DNA of 64,000 nucleotides from Halogranum gelatinilyticum (GTDB lineage: Archaea > Halobacteriota > Halobacteria > Halobacteriales > Haloferacaceae): the NCBI RefSeq assembly GCF_900103715.1, contig NZ_FNHL01000009.1, positions 32,411 through 96,410 of the forward strand, given 5' to 3'. The notes below the pieces were generated by a model. It was not told the DNA's origin, did no database searches, and saw only the letters and a program-made list of their open reading frames with translations. Position 1 is the first letter of the stretch. The number at the start of each line of letters is the position of its first letter. Shown in pieces: positions 23,594 through 31,410 of this stretch. The position numbers and the translations under genes are program-made.

Positions 23594-24562
23594 TCAGAGC
23601 CACGGCGCGCGTGCCTCGTCCTGACTCGGGTAGTCGTAGCCGCTGGCGTCGGAGTCGTCCGACGGGTCGTCGGAACCGTCCACGTCCTCCGGGTCCTCGG
23701 CAGCGGCCGCATCCACGTCGTCCGCGCCGTCTTCGACGTCGACACCGGCGACGGCAGCTTCGGTCGGGTCGTCGCCACCGTCGGTCAGTGCCGGGTCCAG
23801 GTCGGCCGCTTCGGGCACGTCGAGCTCCGAACCGGGGTCGAACGAGAACACGGCCGTCACGCAGAGGACGACGAGCGCGATGGGCGCGTCGGCCGGGATA
23901 CCGGGCACCTGCAGCACCGACAGTGCCAGCATTCCGAGGGCAACCGAACTCCCGAAGCGGAACAGGTCGATGTCGACCGCACCGCGCAGCCGCGGGCCGA
24001 GCAGTGCCACCGAGAGCGCAAAGGCGATACCGACGCCGACGGCGGCGACGGCCGGGACAATGACCGCCGGATCCGTCTGCAGTTGGACCTCGGACGGTAC
24101 CGACTCGAAACTCGCGACGAGACCGAGTCCGATGATGGCACCGGGACTCGGGAGATACTCGCCGACCTTCGAGGAGGCCGTCTTCGCGGCGATGGCGAGG
24201 ATGACGATGCCCGCGAAGCGGTGGAAGATATCGAAGTTCAGGAACTCGGCCAGCGTCTGGGCGAGCATGGCTTCGACGGCCGCGACGGGTAGGAGAATCG
24301 CACCGAGCATGAGAACGGCCATCGCCTGTTCGCGTGGCGAGCCGTCCATCTCGGCGAGGATGACCGCCACCGTGGCCGAGCCACCGAAGATGAGGAGACC
24401 TGCCTCGAGGACGTCGACGGGGTTCTGGAGCGCGCCAGCGATGATGAGGGCAGGGAAGATACCGTCGACGAGTGGGAGACCCATGACGGTCGCGAGCAGC
24501 TTGGTCGCGCCGCCGACCTGCTGTTCGAGTCTGAGGGCTACAGGGTGCTGTGAGACACTCAT
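23594..24562 (-). CDS. multi-pass membrane protein (DUF5794-like)
   Basis: A 322-residue integral membrane protein of unknown function. I count seven to eight hydrophobic helices between residues 15 and 235 (for example VDGIFPALIIAGAL, AMAVLMLGAILLPVAAVEAM, FAGIVILAIAAKTASS), then a long acidic C-terminal tail with many Asp, Val, Ala and Gly. It fits the haloarchaeal DUF5794 family as I remember it. It follows a 57-residue gene by 6 nt and so is probably co-transcribed with it. Confidence 0.85.
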   Translation of the reverse strand: MSVSQHPVALRLEQQVGGATKLLATVMGLPLVDGIFPALIIAGALQNPVDVLEAGLLIFGGSATVAVILAEMDGSPREQAMAVLMLGAILLPVAAVEAMLAQTLAEFLNFDIFHRFAGIVILAIAAKTASSKVGEYLPSPGAIIGLGLVASFESVPSEVQLQTDPAVIVPAVAAVGVGIAFALSVALLGPRLRGAVDIDLFRFGSSVALGMLALSVLQVPGIPADAPIALVVLCVTAVFSFDPGSELDVPEAADLDPALTDGGDDPTEAAVAGVDVEDGADDVDAAAAEDPEDVDGSDDPSDDSDASGYDYPSQDEARAPWL

Positions 24563-24568
24563 TCGGGG

Positions 24569-24742
24569 CTAGCGGCCGTCACCATCGGCCAAACGGCGAT
24601 AGGAACGCAACTCCCCCAAGGTGGCGTCGTCTCCGCCGAGGAACTCCTGTTTAAATGTCCGCCACATCGCTGTAAATTTGACGCCGGATACGGGGGTCGT
24701 CTGACCGGCAATACGCGATGCGACAAGACTGTCGGAGTTCAT
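24569..24742 (-). CDS. 57-residue protein co-transcribed with the membrane protein
   Basis: A small protein starting MNSDSLVASRIAGQT and containing a Trp/Phe-rich middle (KFTAMWRTFKQEFLGGDD). I recognise no family. A clean TATA element TTTATTAC (24766-24773 on the minus strand) sits 27 nt before the ATG, which fits a leaderless gene, and the stop is 6 nt before the next start. The longer frame to 24913 crosses the TATA element and is rejected. Confidence 0.65.
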   Translation of the reverse strand: MNSDSLVASRIAGQTTPVSGVKFTAMWRTFKQEFLGGDDATLGELRSYRRLADGDGR

Positions 24743-25051
24743 ATCCAAACATCGTGGGAGTGAAGTAATAAACGTTGTGTGGGACATGACCGCACGTGCC
24801 AACAGAATCCGCGAGACAGTATTTAAATGAGAATTGAGATGGTTAGGAACTCGTGAGATAAGCCGACGATTCGTCACTGTCCGCTGTCGACTACGGTGAT
24901 TATTGCGGCACAACCGGGGCCGGCGCGCGCCTCGGCACGTTCACGAGCGTTGTATGCACCGACGTGAATATTCTCTCCCCTAGCACTGAGACGACCACGC
25001 ACGGACGTGCCATCTCGCAACGTTTTTGACGCCCCACGGTTCACGATTTAT
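24743..25051. other. 309-bp divergent intergenic region
   Basis: No coding frame is supported. It contains the TATA element of the 57-residue gene (24766-24773), an A+T-rich stretch around 24820-24850 (TATTTAAAT), and the guaB promoter region with a GTTTTTGA element about 27 nt before the guaB ATG. It could also hold an untranslated small RNA, but I see no structure that proves one. Confidence 0.5.
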
Positions 25052-26548
25052 ATGGCGAACGACGTTCCCGAACGAGAACCCTTTTCGGAGAAACTCCGCG
25101 TACCCGAGTCGCTGACCTTCGACGACGTGCTGCTCCGCCCGATGGAGAGCCGTGTCGAACCCGACGACGCAGACGTGTCGACGCGCGTCTCGACCAACGT
25201 CGAACTCAACATCCCCATCCTCTCGGCCGCGATGGACACCGTCACCGAGAGCGACATGGCCATCGGGATGGCCCGCGAGGGCGGGCTCGGCGTCCTGCAC
25301 CGTAACATGGACATCGAGGCGATGGTCGAGGAGATCTCGCGCATCAAGCGCGCCGACGAACTCGTCATCTCCCGCGAGGACGTCGTCACGGCGAACGCGA
25401 GCCAGACCATCAGCGAGGTCGACCTGATGATGGAGCGCGCTGGCGTCTCCGGCGCGCCTGTCGTCGACGATGACGACACGGTCCTGGGCATCATCTCCGG
25501 CACCGACATCCGTCCCTACCTCGAGGTCGGCGAGTCCGACGCCGTCCGTGAGGCCATGACCGACGAGGTCATCACCGCGGGTGCGGACGTGACCGCTCGC
25601 GAGGCGCTCGAACTCATGTACGACTACAAGATCGAGCGCGTCCCCATCGTCGACGACGAGGACCGGCTGATCGGTCTCGTCACGATGCAGGGCATCCTCC
25701 AGCGTCGCGAACACGAGAACGCCGCCCGCGACGACGAGGACAAGCTCCTCTGTGGCGTCGCCGTCGGCCCGTTCGACGAGGAGCGCGCCGCCGCCGCCGA
25801 CGAGGCCGGTGCGGACGTCCTCTTCATCGACTGCGCACACGCGCACAACCTGAACGTCATCGACGCCGCCCGCGCCATCGCGGAGACCGTCGAGGCCGAC
25901 GTCGTCGTCGGCAACATCGGCACCCGCGAAGCAGCGAAGGAGGTCGTCGGCTTCGCCGACGGCGTCAAGGTCGGCATCGGTCCCGGCTCCATCTGTACGA
26001 CCCGCGTCGTCTCCGGCTCGGGGATGCCGCAGATTTCGGCCGTCGCCGAGGTCGCCGACGTCGCCGGTCCCGAGGGCGTCCCGGTCATCGCCGACGGTGG
26101 CATCCGCTACTCCGGTGACGCCATCAAGGCCGTCGCCGCCGGAGCCGACGCCGTCATGCTCGGCTCCTACTTCGCCGGTACGGACGAAGCTCCCGGCCGC
26201 GTCATCACGATGAACGGCAAGAAGTACAAGCAGTACAGAGGCATGGGCAGCGTCGGCGCGATGAAGTCCGGCGGCGGCGACCGCTATCTCAAGGACGAAC
26301 CCGAGGACGAGGAGTACGTCCCCGAGGGTGTCGAGGCCGCGACGCCGTACAAGGGCACGCTCGCCTCCGAACTCCACCAGCTCGTCGGCGGGATGCAGTC
26401 CGGTATGGGCTACGTCGGTGCCGAGACCATCCCGGCGTTCAAGGAGAAGTCCGAGTTCGTCCGCGTCTCCGCGGCCGGCCAGACCGAGGGCCACCCGCAC
26501 GACGTGATGATCACGGACGAGGCGCCGAACTACAGCCCGAACGAGTAA
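25052..26548 (+). CDS. guaB: inosine-5'-monophosphate dehydrogenase
   Basis: Oxidises IMP to XMP with NAD+, the committed step of GMP synthesis. The 498-residue TIM-barrel enzyme has the LTFDDVLLRP start, a CBS domain pair (about 95-215: GIISGTDIRPYLE and LIGLVTMQGILQR), the catalytic loop GPGSICTTRVVSG with Cys at about 315, VIADGGIRYSGDAIKAVAAGA, and the flap with YRGMGSVGAM. The ATG at 25052 is chosen over a GTG at 25007, which lies upstream of the TATA-like element. The gene is alone. Confidence 0.97.
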   Translation: MANDVPEREPFSEKLRVPESLTFDDVLLRPMESRVEPDDADVSTRVSTNVELNIPILSAAMDTVTESDMAIGMAREGGLGVLHRNMDIEAMVEEISRIKRADELVISREDVVTANASQTISEVDLMMERAGVSGAPVVDDDDTVLGIISGTDIRPYLEVGESDAVREAMTDEVITAGADVTAREALELMYDYKIERVPIVDDEDRLIGLVTMQGILQRREHENAARDDEDKLLCGVAVGPFDEERAAAADEAGADVLFIDCAHAHNLNVIDAARAIAETVEADVVVGNIGTREAAKEVVGFADGVKVGIGPGSICTTRVVSGSGMPQISAVAEVADVAGPEGVPVIADGGIRYSGDAIKAVAAGADAVMLGSYFAGTDEAPGRVITMNGKKYKQYRGMGSVGAMKSGGGDRYLKDEPEDEEYVPEGVEAATPYKGTLASELHQLVGGMQSGMGYVGAETIPAFKEKSEFVRVSAAGQTEGHPHDVMITDEAPNYSPNE

Positions 26549-26555
26549 GCGCGTC

Positions 26556-26635
26556 GCTCGTCGTTCTCAGTTTCTCTCCGCTGTTCTCGTTTCTCGACTC
26601 GTCTTCTCTGGTTTCTCTTCAGCTTTCGCACTCTC
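26556..26635 (+). terminator. pyrimidine-rich tract after guaB
   Basis: About 80 nt directly behind the guaB stop consist almost only of C and T, with the element TTTCTC repeated. Archaeal transcripts end in pyrimidine/U-rich stretches, so this is a candidate termination region for guaB, and perhaps for the convergent small gene beyond it. Confidence 0.35.
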
Positions 26636-26645
26636 GAACCCGCCG

Positions 26646-26771
26646 TCAGAGTCCCTTCCCGCCGGACTCGCACCGCGGGCTACAGTAGCCCGTCGCGACC
26701 GCGTTCGAGCCGTCCAGCGCGCGGTACGTCTCGCCACAGTGCTGACAGTCGTAGTCGTCGAAGGCAGTCAT
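26646..26771 (-). CDS. 41-residue zinc-finger small protein
   Basis: The frame starts at ATG 26771 and encodes a 41-residue protein with a C-x2-C knuckle (DCQHCGETY) and a C-x3-C pair (YCSPRCES), like half of a treble-clef or MYM-type zinc finger. It begins 3 nt after the stop of the lipoprotein-type gene upstream, so they are likely co-transcribed. Function unknown. Confidence 0.55.
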   Translation of the reverse strand: MTAFDDYDCQHCGETYRALDGSNAVATGYCSPRCESGGKGL

Positions 26772-26774
26772 GAG

Positions 26775-26993
26775 TCACCACGATATCGTCGCCGAGTCGC
26801 CAAATCCGTTGGGTCCGTCAGAACAGACAGTACCGCCCGCCGCCGACGGTGCAAGACTCGACCGCGCTGGCGTGCGGCCGACGTGGGTCCACGACCCCGA
26901 GACGTCGCGGTCGGTCGCGGGAGAGAGACAGCCAGCGGCACTCGCGAGCAGGCCGCTGCCCGCGGTCGCGAGAAACGTGCGTCGGGAGGGCAT
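26775..26993 (-). pseudogene. truncated Tat lipoprotein, N-terminus of a PQQ-propeller-type protein
   Basis: A 72-residue frame starting MPSRRTFLATAGSG with a Tat signal (SRRTFL) and lipobox ASAAGC. After the lipobox comes one short segment, SWTHVGRTPARSSLAP, that resembles the first blade of haloarchaeal PQQ-repeat lipoproteins (compare 46631-47980), and then a stop. A full protein of this kind needs about 400 residues, so this looks like a truncated copy. It could instead be a genuine small lipoprotein. The longer frame to 27062 is rejected. Confidence 0.45.
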
Positions 26994-27054
26994 CGGCTCG
27001 GCGTTCGTGACAGCCGGCAATAACCCCACCGTTCGAGGGAACGAATTAATAGTC

Positions 27055-27073
27055 ATGTACAACGTCGATACAT
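27055..27073. promoter_or_regulatory. inverted repeat ATGTA-N9-TACAT before the TrmB-like gene
   Basis: Perfect 5-bp arms, ending 5 nt before the start codon at 27078 and directly downstream of a TATA-like ATTAATA (27045-27051). The position is that of an autoregulatory operator. The arms are short, so the confidence is low. Confidence 0.35.
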
Positions 27074-27077
27074 ACTA

Positions 27078-28175
27078 ATGGACTCTGCGGAGCTACGGGG
27101 AGCACTGGAGGACGCCGGTCTCTCGCAGTATCAGGCGGAGGCGTACACCGCGCTTCTGCGACTCGGCTCGGCGAGCGCGACGGAACTCGCCGACGCGTGC
27201 GCCGTGCCGACGGCGCGCATCTACGACGTGCTCCGCGACCTCGAGACGAAGGGCTACATCGAGACGTACGACCAAGAGAGCCTGCACGCTCGCGCACACG
27301 ACCCCGACGACGTGCTTTCGGACCTCAGGGACCGAGCGGACCTCCTCTCCGACGCGGCCGAGGAGATCGAGAAACGCTGGGAGGAGCCGGAGGTCGACCC
27401 CCACAAGGTCAGCATCGTCAAGCGCTTCGAGACGGTCTTCGACCGCGCGGCGGCGACCATCCGCAACGCCGAAGACGAGGTCCAACTGGCGGCGACGCCC
27501 GACCAGTTCCACGCGCTGCGACCCGCGCTCGCCGCCGCGTACGACAACGGTGCCATCGTCAACGTCTCGGTACACACCGACCCCACCGAGGAGAACCAGG
27601 ACGTCCCGGTCGACGACCTCGAAGGCGTCGTCACCGAACTCCGTCACCGGAACCTGCCGACGCAGTTCGTCGCGCTCGTCGACCGCACGGAGACCTGCTT
27701 CGCCCCGCACGCGGCCTCGCTGAACGAGTACGGCGTCCTCGTCGACGACTACACGCTCACCTACGTCTTCCACTGGTATTTCCAGACCTGCCTCTGGGAG
27801 GTCTGGGACGTGATCTACGACGGCAGGCCGACCGACCCGCCGCTGCCCTACTCGGACATCCGGCGGTTCGTCCGCGACATCGAGCCGTTGCTCGACGAGG
27901 GCGCGGAGCCGACCGTGACGGTCGAGGGCTTCTCGACGGAGACCGGAGAGCGGACGACGCTCACCGGGCAGGTGACCGACCTGTTCTACCAGGGGAAGGG
28001 TGCCGTCGAGGGGATTCCCTCGCTCCCGCAGCTGGCTGGACAGGTCGCCATCCACGTCCGGACGGACGAGCGAACCGTCGTCGTCGGCGGCTGGGGGTCC
28101 GTGCTGGAGGAGGTCGAAGCGACGCGTATCACGCTCGAGGCGGTCGACGAACCACAGAAAGTCGTCGAACGGTAG
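27078..28175 (+). CDS. TrmB-family transcriptional regulator
   Basis: A 365-residue sugar- or metabolite-sensing regulator. Residues 1-75 form the winged helix (LSQYQAEAYTALLRLGSASATELADACAVPTARIYDVLRDLETKG), followed by a coiled helix (about 78-105) and a large effector domain with the TrmB substrate-binding region (IVKRFETVFDRAAATI, PDQFHALRPALAAAYDNGA). In haloarchaea a TrmB controls central sugar metabolism; whether this paralogue does is not visible. No operon partner. A TATA-like element and an inverted repeat lie just upstream. Confidence 0.9.
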   Translation: MDSAELRGALEDAGLSQYQAEAYTALLRLGSASATELADACAVPTARIYDVLRDLETKGYIETYDQESLHARAHDPDDVLSDLRDRADLLSDAAEEIEKRWEEPEVDPHKVSIVKRFETVFDRAAATIRNAEDEVQLAATPDQFHALRPALAAAYDNGAIVNVSVHTDPTEENQDVPVDDLEGVVTELRHRNLPTQFVALVDRTETCFAPHAASLNEYGVLVDDYTLTYVFHWYFQTCLWEVWDVIYDGRPTDPPLPYSDIRRFVRDIEPLLDEGAEPTVTVEGFSTETGERTTLTGQVTDLFYQGKGAVEGIPSLPQLAGQVAIHVRTDERTVVVGGWGSVLEEVEATRITLEAVDEPQKVVER

Positions 28176-28282
28176 GCCATCTGATGTGTGAATCCCAAGA
28201 GACAACAGCTAAGGGGTATTTTCATATACTCGCACATAACATAAGAGGCCGTGAGTGTTGACACGGCACCACTGTCCGACAA

Positions 28283-28879
28283 ATGAGTGACGCATCCCCG
28301 CTCGTCCTCGTCGTCGAAGACGAGCCTGACCTCGCAGACCTGTACGCGACCTGGCTGAGTACGGAGTACCGCGTCCGCACGGCCTACGGCGGCCACGAGG
28401 CGCTGGACGCGCTCGACGACGACGTCGCGGTCGTGCTTCTCGACCGGCGCATGCCGGACCTCTCGGGCGACGAGGTCCTCAACGCGGTCCGCGAGCGCGG
28501 CATCGACTGCCGCGTCGCCATGGTGACTGCCGTCGAGCCCGACTTCGACATCATCTCGATGGGCTTCGACGACTATCTCGTCAAACCGGTGACGAAAGAC
28601 GCCCTGCGCGAGACCGTCTCGACGCTCTGTACGCGAAACACCTACGACACGGGCGTCCAGGAACTGTTCGCGCTGGCCTCGAAGAAGGCACTCTTGGAGT
28701 CCGAGAAAGGCAACGCAGAGCTCGCAGAGAGCGAGGAGTATATCGAACTCAGCGACAGAATCGCCGTGCTCCGCGAGGAACTCGACGAGACCATCGGCAG
28801 CGTCGACGACCACGACAGGTTCGTCGGCTTCTATCAGGATATCGAACGAGACGAGAAAGACGAAGACGAGGACGACTAG
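28283..28879 (+). CDS. response regulator with HalX domain
   Basis: A 198-residue two-component receiver protein. Residues 8-115 are the receiver: acidic pocket VVEDEPD, phospho-acceptor Asp54 in VVLLDRRMPDLSG, and LVKPVTKD with the conserved Lys. Residues about 120-190 are the HalX helical domain (FALASKKALLESE, SEEYIELSDRIAVLREELDETIG), common only in haloarchaea. No DNA-binding domain is seen, so output is probably protein-protein. The partner kinase is not in the window. The tail is acidic and disordered. Confidence 0.92.
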   Translation: MSDASPLVLVVEDEPDLADLYATWLSTEYRVRTAYGGHEALDALDDDVAVVLLDRRMPDLSGDEVLNAVRERGIDCRVAMVTAVEPDFDIISMGFDDYLVKPVTKDALRETVSTLCTRNTYDTGVQELFALASKKALLESEKGNAELAESEEYIELSDRIAVLREELDETIGSVDDHDRFVGFYQDIERDEKDEDEDD

Positions 28880-28886
28880 CGCGTCG

Positions 28887-29306
28887 CTACCGTCTGCCGT
28901 ATCCCCACTCCTCCATCACGTCGACGACGTCGTCGACGTTTCTGAGACCCGCTTTCACCACAGCCTCGCGGACGTCCAGCGACATCACGTCGTCGCCGTC
29001 GAACCGCGACTCCAACTCGCGCTCCAGCGCGTCGATGTCTTCGGCGGTCACGTCGCGAACGTAGACCGGCAGTGCGTCGCGGTCGGCTTTGACCGTCCGT
29101 CGCGCGAAGATGAACGGCAGGTCGCCGAGACCGTCCGACTGCGTCGACGACTCTGCCGACTCCGTCGACTCCGCAGATTCCGTCGCCGCCTCGTGGCCGT
29201 TTCGGCTCGCACCGCTCGACTCGCCCGGTTCGCTCGGCGTCCCGTAACTGTCGCCGCTCGACCCGTAGCTGTCGCCAGCTGCCCCGTAGCGGTCGTCTTT
29301 CGTCAC
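28887..29306 (-). CDS. ParA partner protein of unknown function
   Basis: A 139-residue protein: a Ser/Gly/Thr-rich, disordered N-terminus with repeated SYG elements (residues 1-60), then a conserved C-terminal helical domain of about 75 residues (LPFIFARRTVKADRDALPVYVRD, then EDIDALERELESRF and a helix pair ending VMEEWGYGRR). Its start overlaps the ParA stop by 4 nt (29303-29306), so the two are translationally coupled. It probably serves as the ParB-like or adaptor partner of ParA, but shows no ParB or ribbon-helix-helix motif. Confidence 0.75.
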   Translation of the reverse strand: MTKDDRYGAAGDSYGSSGDSYGTPSEPGESSGASRNGHEAATESAESTESAESSTQSDGLGDLPFIFARRTVKADRDALPVYVRDVTAEDIDALERELESRFDGDDVMSLDVREAVVKAGLRNVDDVVDVMEEWGYGRR

Positions 29307-30148
29307 CGGGCCACCTCCTCGGGGGTCGCCGCCTCAACCGACCCCTCTTCGATGACTCGCGCGACGGTCTCGAACTGCTCCAGCAGGTCCTTCTCGTAGT
29401 CGCGCAGGTCGCGCGTCTCCTCGGATTCGGCGAAGGTGAAGAGATCCATCTGGGCCTGCCACGCCTGTTTCAGCACGTCGCGCTTGCGGATGCCGAACGG
29501 CGTGACCGGCTTGCCGTCGGTCTCCAACTGCTCGCGCACCTCGCGGTAGATGTTCGAGTCGCCGACCTCGTTGGGGACGACAGCGAGAATCCCAAGCCGG
29601 AAGTCCTCGTCGAACGTCTGGAAGCCCCGTTGCATACTGTCGAGGGTGTCCTCCAGCCCGTCGATGGAGACGCTGCCCTTGCGCGTCAGCTCGATGGGGA
29701 TGACCACGTCGCGCGCGGCGACGAGCGCGTTGTCGACGAGGACGTTCAGCGTCGCGGGCGGGTCGACGAGGAAGTAGTCGTACTCGCCAGCGAGCGGTGT
29801 CAGTGCCGAGCGCAGGCGGAACTCCCGGAGGTTGGTCCCACGGGCGGCCATCTCGCTCTCGATGTTCGCCAGCCCCTCGTGGGAGGGGATGAGGTCGAAC
29901 GCGCCCGCGTCGACGACGAGGTCGCTCGCGTCGCGGTCTTCGGCCAAGAGAACGTCGCCGAGATGGTCGCGGTCGCCGGTCTTCAGCTCGCCGTAGCCGA
30001 CGTGGTCTGTCAGGCTCCCGAGTTGGGGGTCGAGGTCGACGACGAGGACGTCCGCGCCGCGCCGCCCGAGCGCGGCCGCCGTGTTCGTCGCGAGCGTCGT
30101 CTTCCCGACTCCACCGGATTCACTCCACAGCGTGACTGCCCGTTTCAT
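29303..30148 (-). CDS. ParA/MinD-type ATPase (SojA-like)
   Basis: A 281-residue Walker-type cytoskeletal ATPase. The deviant Walker A is SESGGVGKTTLA at residues 9-20 (signature Lys in the GVGKTT), the A' motif is VLVVDLDPQLGS, and Walker B is YFLVDPPAT. Such proteins position plasmids, chromosomes or large complexes together with a DNA- or cargo-bound partner; the coupled partner gene follows with 4-nt overlap. Two palindromes lie directly upstream. Because no replication gene is nearby, a chromosomal or cargo-positioning role is as likely as plasmid partition. Confidence 0.9.
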   Translation of the reverse strand: MKRAVTLWSESGGVGKTTLATNTAAALGRRGADVLVVDLDPQLGSLTDHVGYGELKTGDRDHLGDVLLAEDRDASDLVVDAGAFDLIPSHEGLANIESEMAARGTNLREFRLRSALTPLAGEYDYFLVDPPATLNVLVDNALVAARDVVIPIELTRKGSVSIDGLEDTLDSMQRGFQTFDEDFRLGILAVVPNEVGDSNIYREVREQLETDGKPVTPFGIRKRDVLKQAWQAQMDLFTFAESEETRDLRDYEKDLLEQFETVARVIEEGSVEAATPEEVAR

Positions 30149-30154
30149 ACGCGA

Positions 30155-30169
30155 GGTCTACCGTAGACC
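30155..30169. promoter_or_regulatory. palindrome GGTCTAC-C-GTAGACC upstream of parA-like gene
   Basis: A perfect 7-bp inverted repeat with one central base, lying between the ParA start codon (30148) and a TATA-like CTTTATGTAG (30171-30180). It has the place of a repressor operator and would block initiation when occupied. The binding protein may be the ParA partner or an unknown regulator. Confidence 0.55.
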
Positions 30170-30207
30170 CCTACATAAAGTTCCGTCAGACACTCGCACC
30201 GAAGAAA

Positions 30208-30231
30208 CTGTCTGAGTAGCTATACAGACAG
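30208..30231. repeat. inverted repeat CTGTCTG-N10-CAGACAG
   Basis: Perfect 7-bp arms in the A+T-rich region upstream of the ParA operon. The spacing of one helical turn between arms suits a dimeric DNA-binding protein. It may be a centromere-like (parS) or regulatory site. Confidence 0.5.
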
Positions 30232-30362
30232 CTGTTTGCAAAGCCATACAGAAATATAACCAGATAACCAAATGACTGCGGCGACCTCGACTGATCAGAA
30301 AGGGCAGCGTCTCACACGTTTCTGGTGGCGGATAGTTCGTCAGTCGGGCAACGGACAGGCCC

Positions 30363-31334
30363 TCACAGACTGACGGTCGTCCCCACTCCCTCGGTCTCGG
30401 CGCGGTCGAGGAGCTGTTCGGCGGTCGCCGCATCGAGGACCGCAGAGCCGACCGATGCGACGACGAGGATCTCGTCGCTCCGCTCGCGACCCGCCCGACC
30501 CTCGAACACGTCCGAGAGGGGAATCAACGACGCGGCGTCGGTCTCGGGGAAGTCGCCCGTCGCGGCCGCCTCCTCGGGCACGTCGGCGAAGAGCCGCGCC
30601 GCCCGCTCGACCGTCCGCGTGTCGAGTTCGCGCATCTCGGCGGTGTAGGCACCGACGGCGACGACGACTGCCCCCGGAGCCAGCGCGTCGCCGTCGAAGA
30701 CGGGTCGGGTGCTCGTCGTCGCCGTGACGACGACGGAGGCATCGGAGACGGCCGCCTCGGCGGTGTCGACGGCGGTCGCGTCCAGCCCCGCCGCGCGCAA
30801 GTCGGCGGCACACGCCTCCCGCGCATCCGAGCGCGAGTAGACGCGGACCTCGCCGACGTCGACCGCGGCGGCGACTGCGCGGGCCTGCCACCGCGCCTGC
30901 GTGCCGGAGCCGACGACGCCGAGCCTGATCTCACCATCCACGTTCGCCAACTCCCGAGCAGCGAGTCCACCGATACAGCCCGTCCGGGCGTTCGTGACCC
31001 GCGTCCCGGCCATGTACGCCGCGGGGAGACCGGTCGCCGCGTCCGACAGCGCGATGGTGGCGTTGACCGTCGGCAGCCCCCGCGACTCGTTGCCCTCGTG
31101 GACGCTCGCGAGTTTCGTGGCGACGTACTGCGCGCCGTGGATGTAGGCTGGCATCGTCAGCGCGGTCCCAAGGGGCTCGTCACCGTCGAGACCGGTTCCG
31201 ACGGGGAAATGTGGCCGGTCGGGCCGTTCGACCTCGCCGCGACCCTGCGCGAGGAACGCCCGCTCGACGACCGGGAGCAGTGAGTCGAGGTCGAGGAGTG
31301 ACGCGACGTCGTCGTCGGAGAGGACGGTGAGCAT
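30363..31334 (-). CDS. ornithine cyclodeaminase/mu-crystallin family protein
   Basis: A 323-residue NAD(P)-dependent enzyme of the OCD/mu-crystallin/archaeal alanine dehydrogenase family. It has the Rossmann motif GVVGSGTQARWQARAVAA, RVYSRSDAREACA after it, and a catalytic region with YVATKLASVHEGNESRGLPTV. Members act as ornithine cyclodeaminase, alanine dehydrogenase or ketimine reductase; the type is undetermined. It is divergent from an FAD-dependent oxidoreductase of the DAO family, which suggests a joint role in amino- or imino-acid turnover. Confidence 0.9.
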   Translation of the reverse strand: MLTVLSDDDVASLLDLDSLLPVVERAFLAQGRGEVERPDRPHFPVGTGLDGDEPLGTALTMPAYIHGAQYVATKLASVHEGNESRGLPTVNATIALSDAATGLPAAYMAGTRVTNARTGCIGGLAARELANVDGEIRLGVVGSGTQARWQARAVAAAVDVGEVRVYSRSDAREACAADLRAAGLDATAVDTAEAAVSDASVVVTATTSTRPVFDGDALAPGAVVVAVGAYTAEMRELDTRTVERAARLFADVPEEAAATGDFPETDAASLIPLSDVFEGRAGRERSDEILVVASVGSAVLDAATAEQLLDRAETEGVGTTVSL

Positions 31335-31410
31335 ACGTTCGGGTTCGTCGCCTGTCGGTTAGCCCTTGCTGTGCGCCAACGCTTATCACGGATACGGGAC
31401 AACTCCGGGT

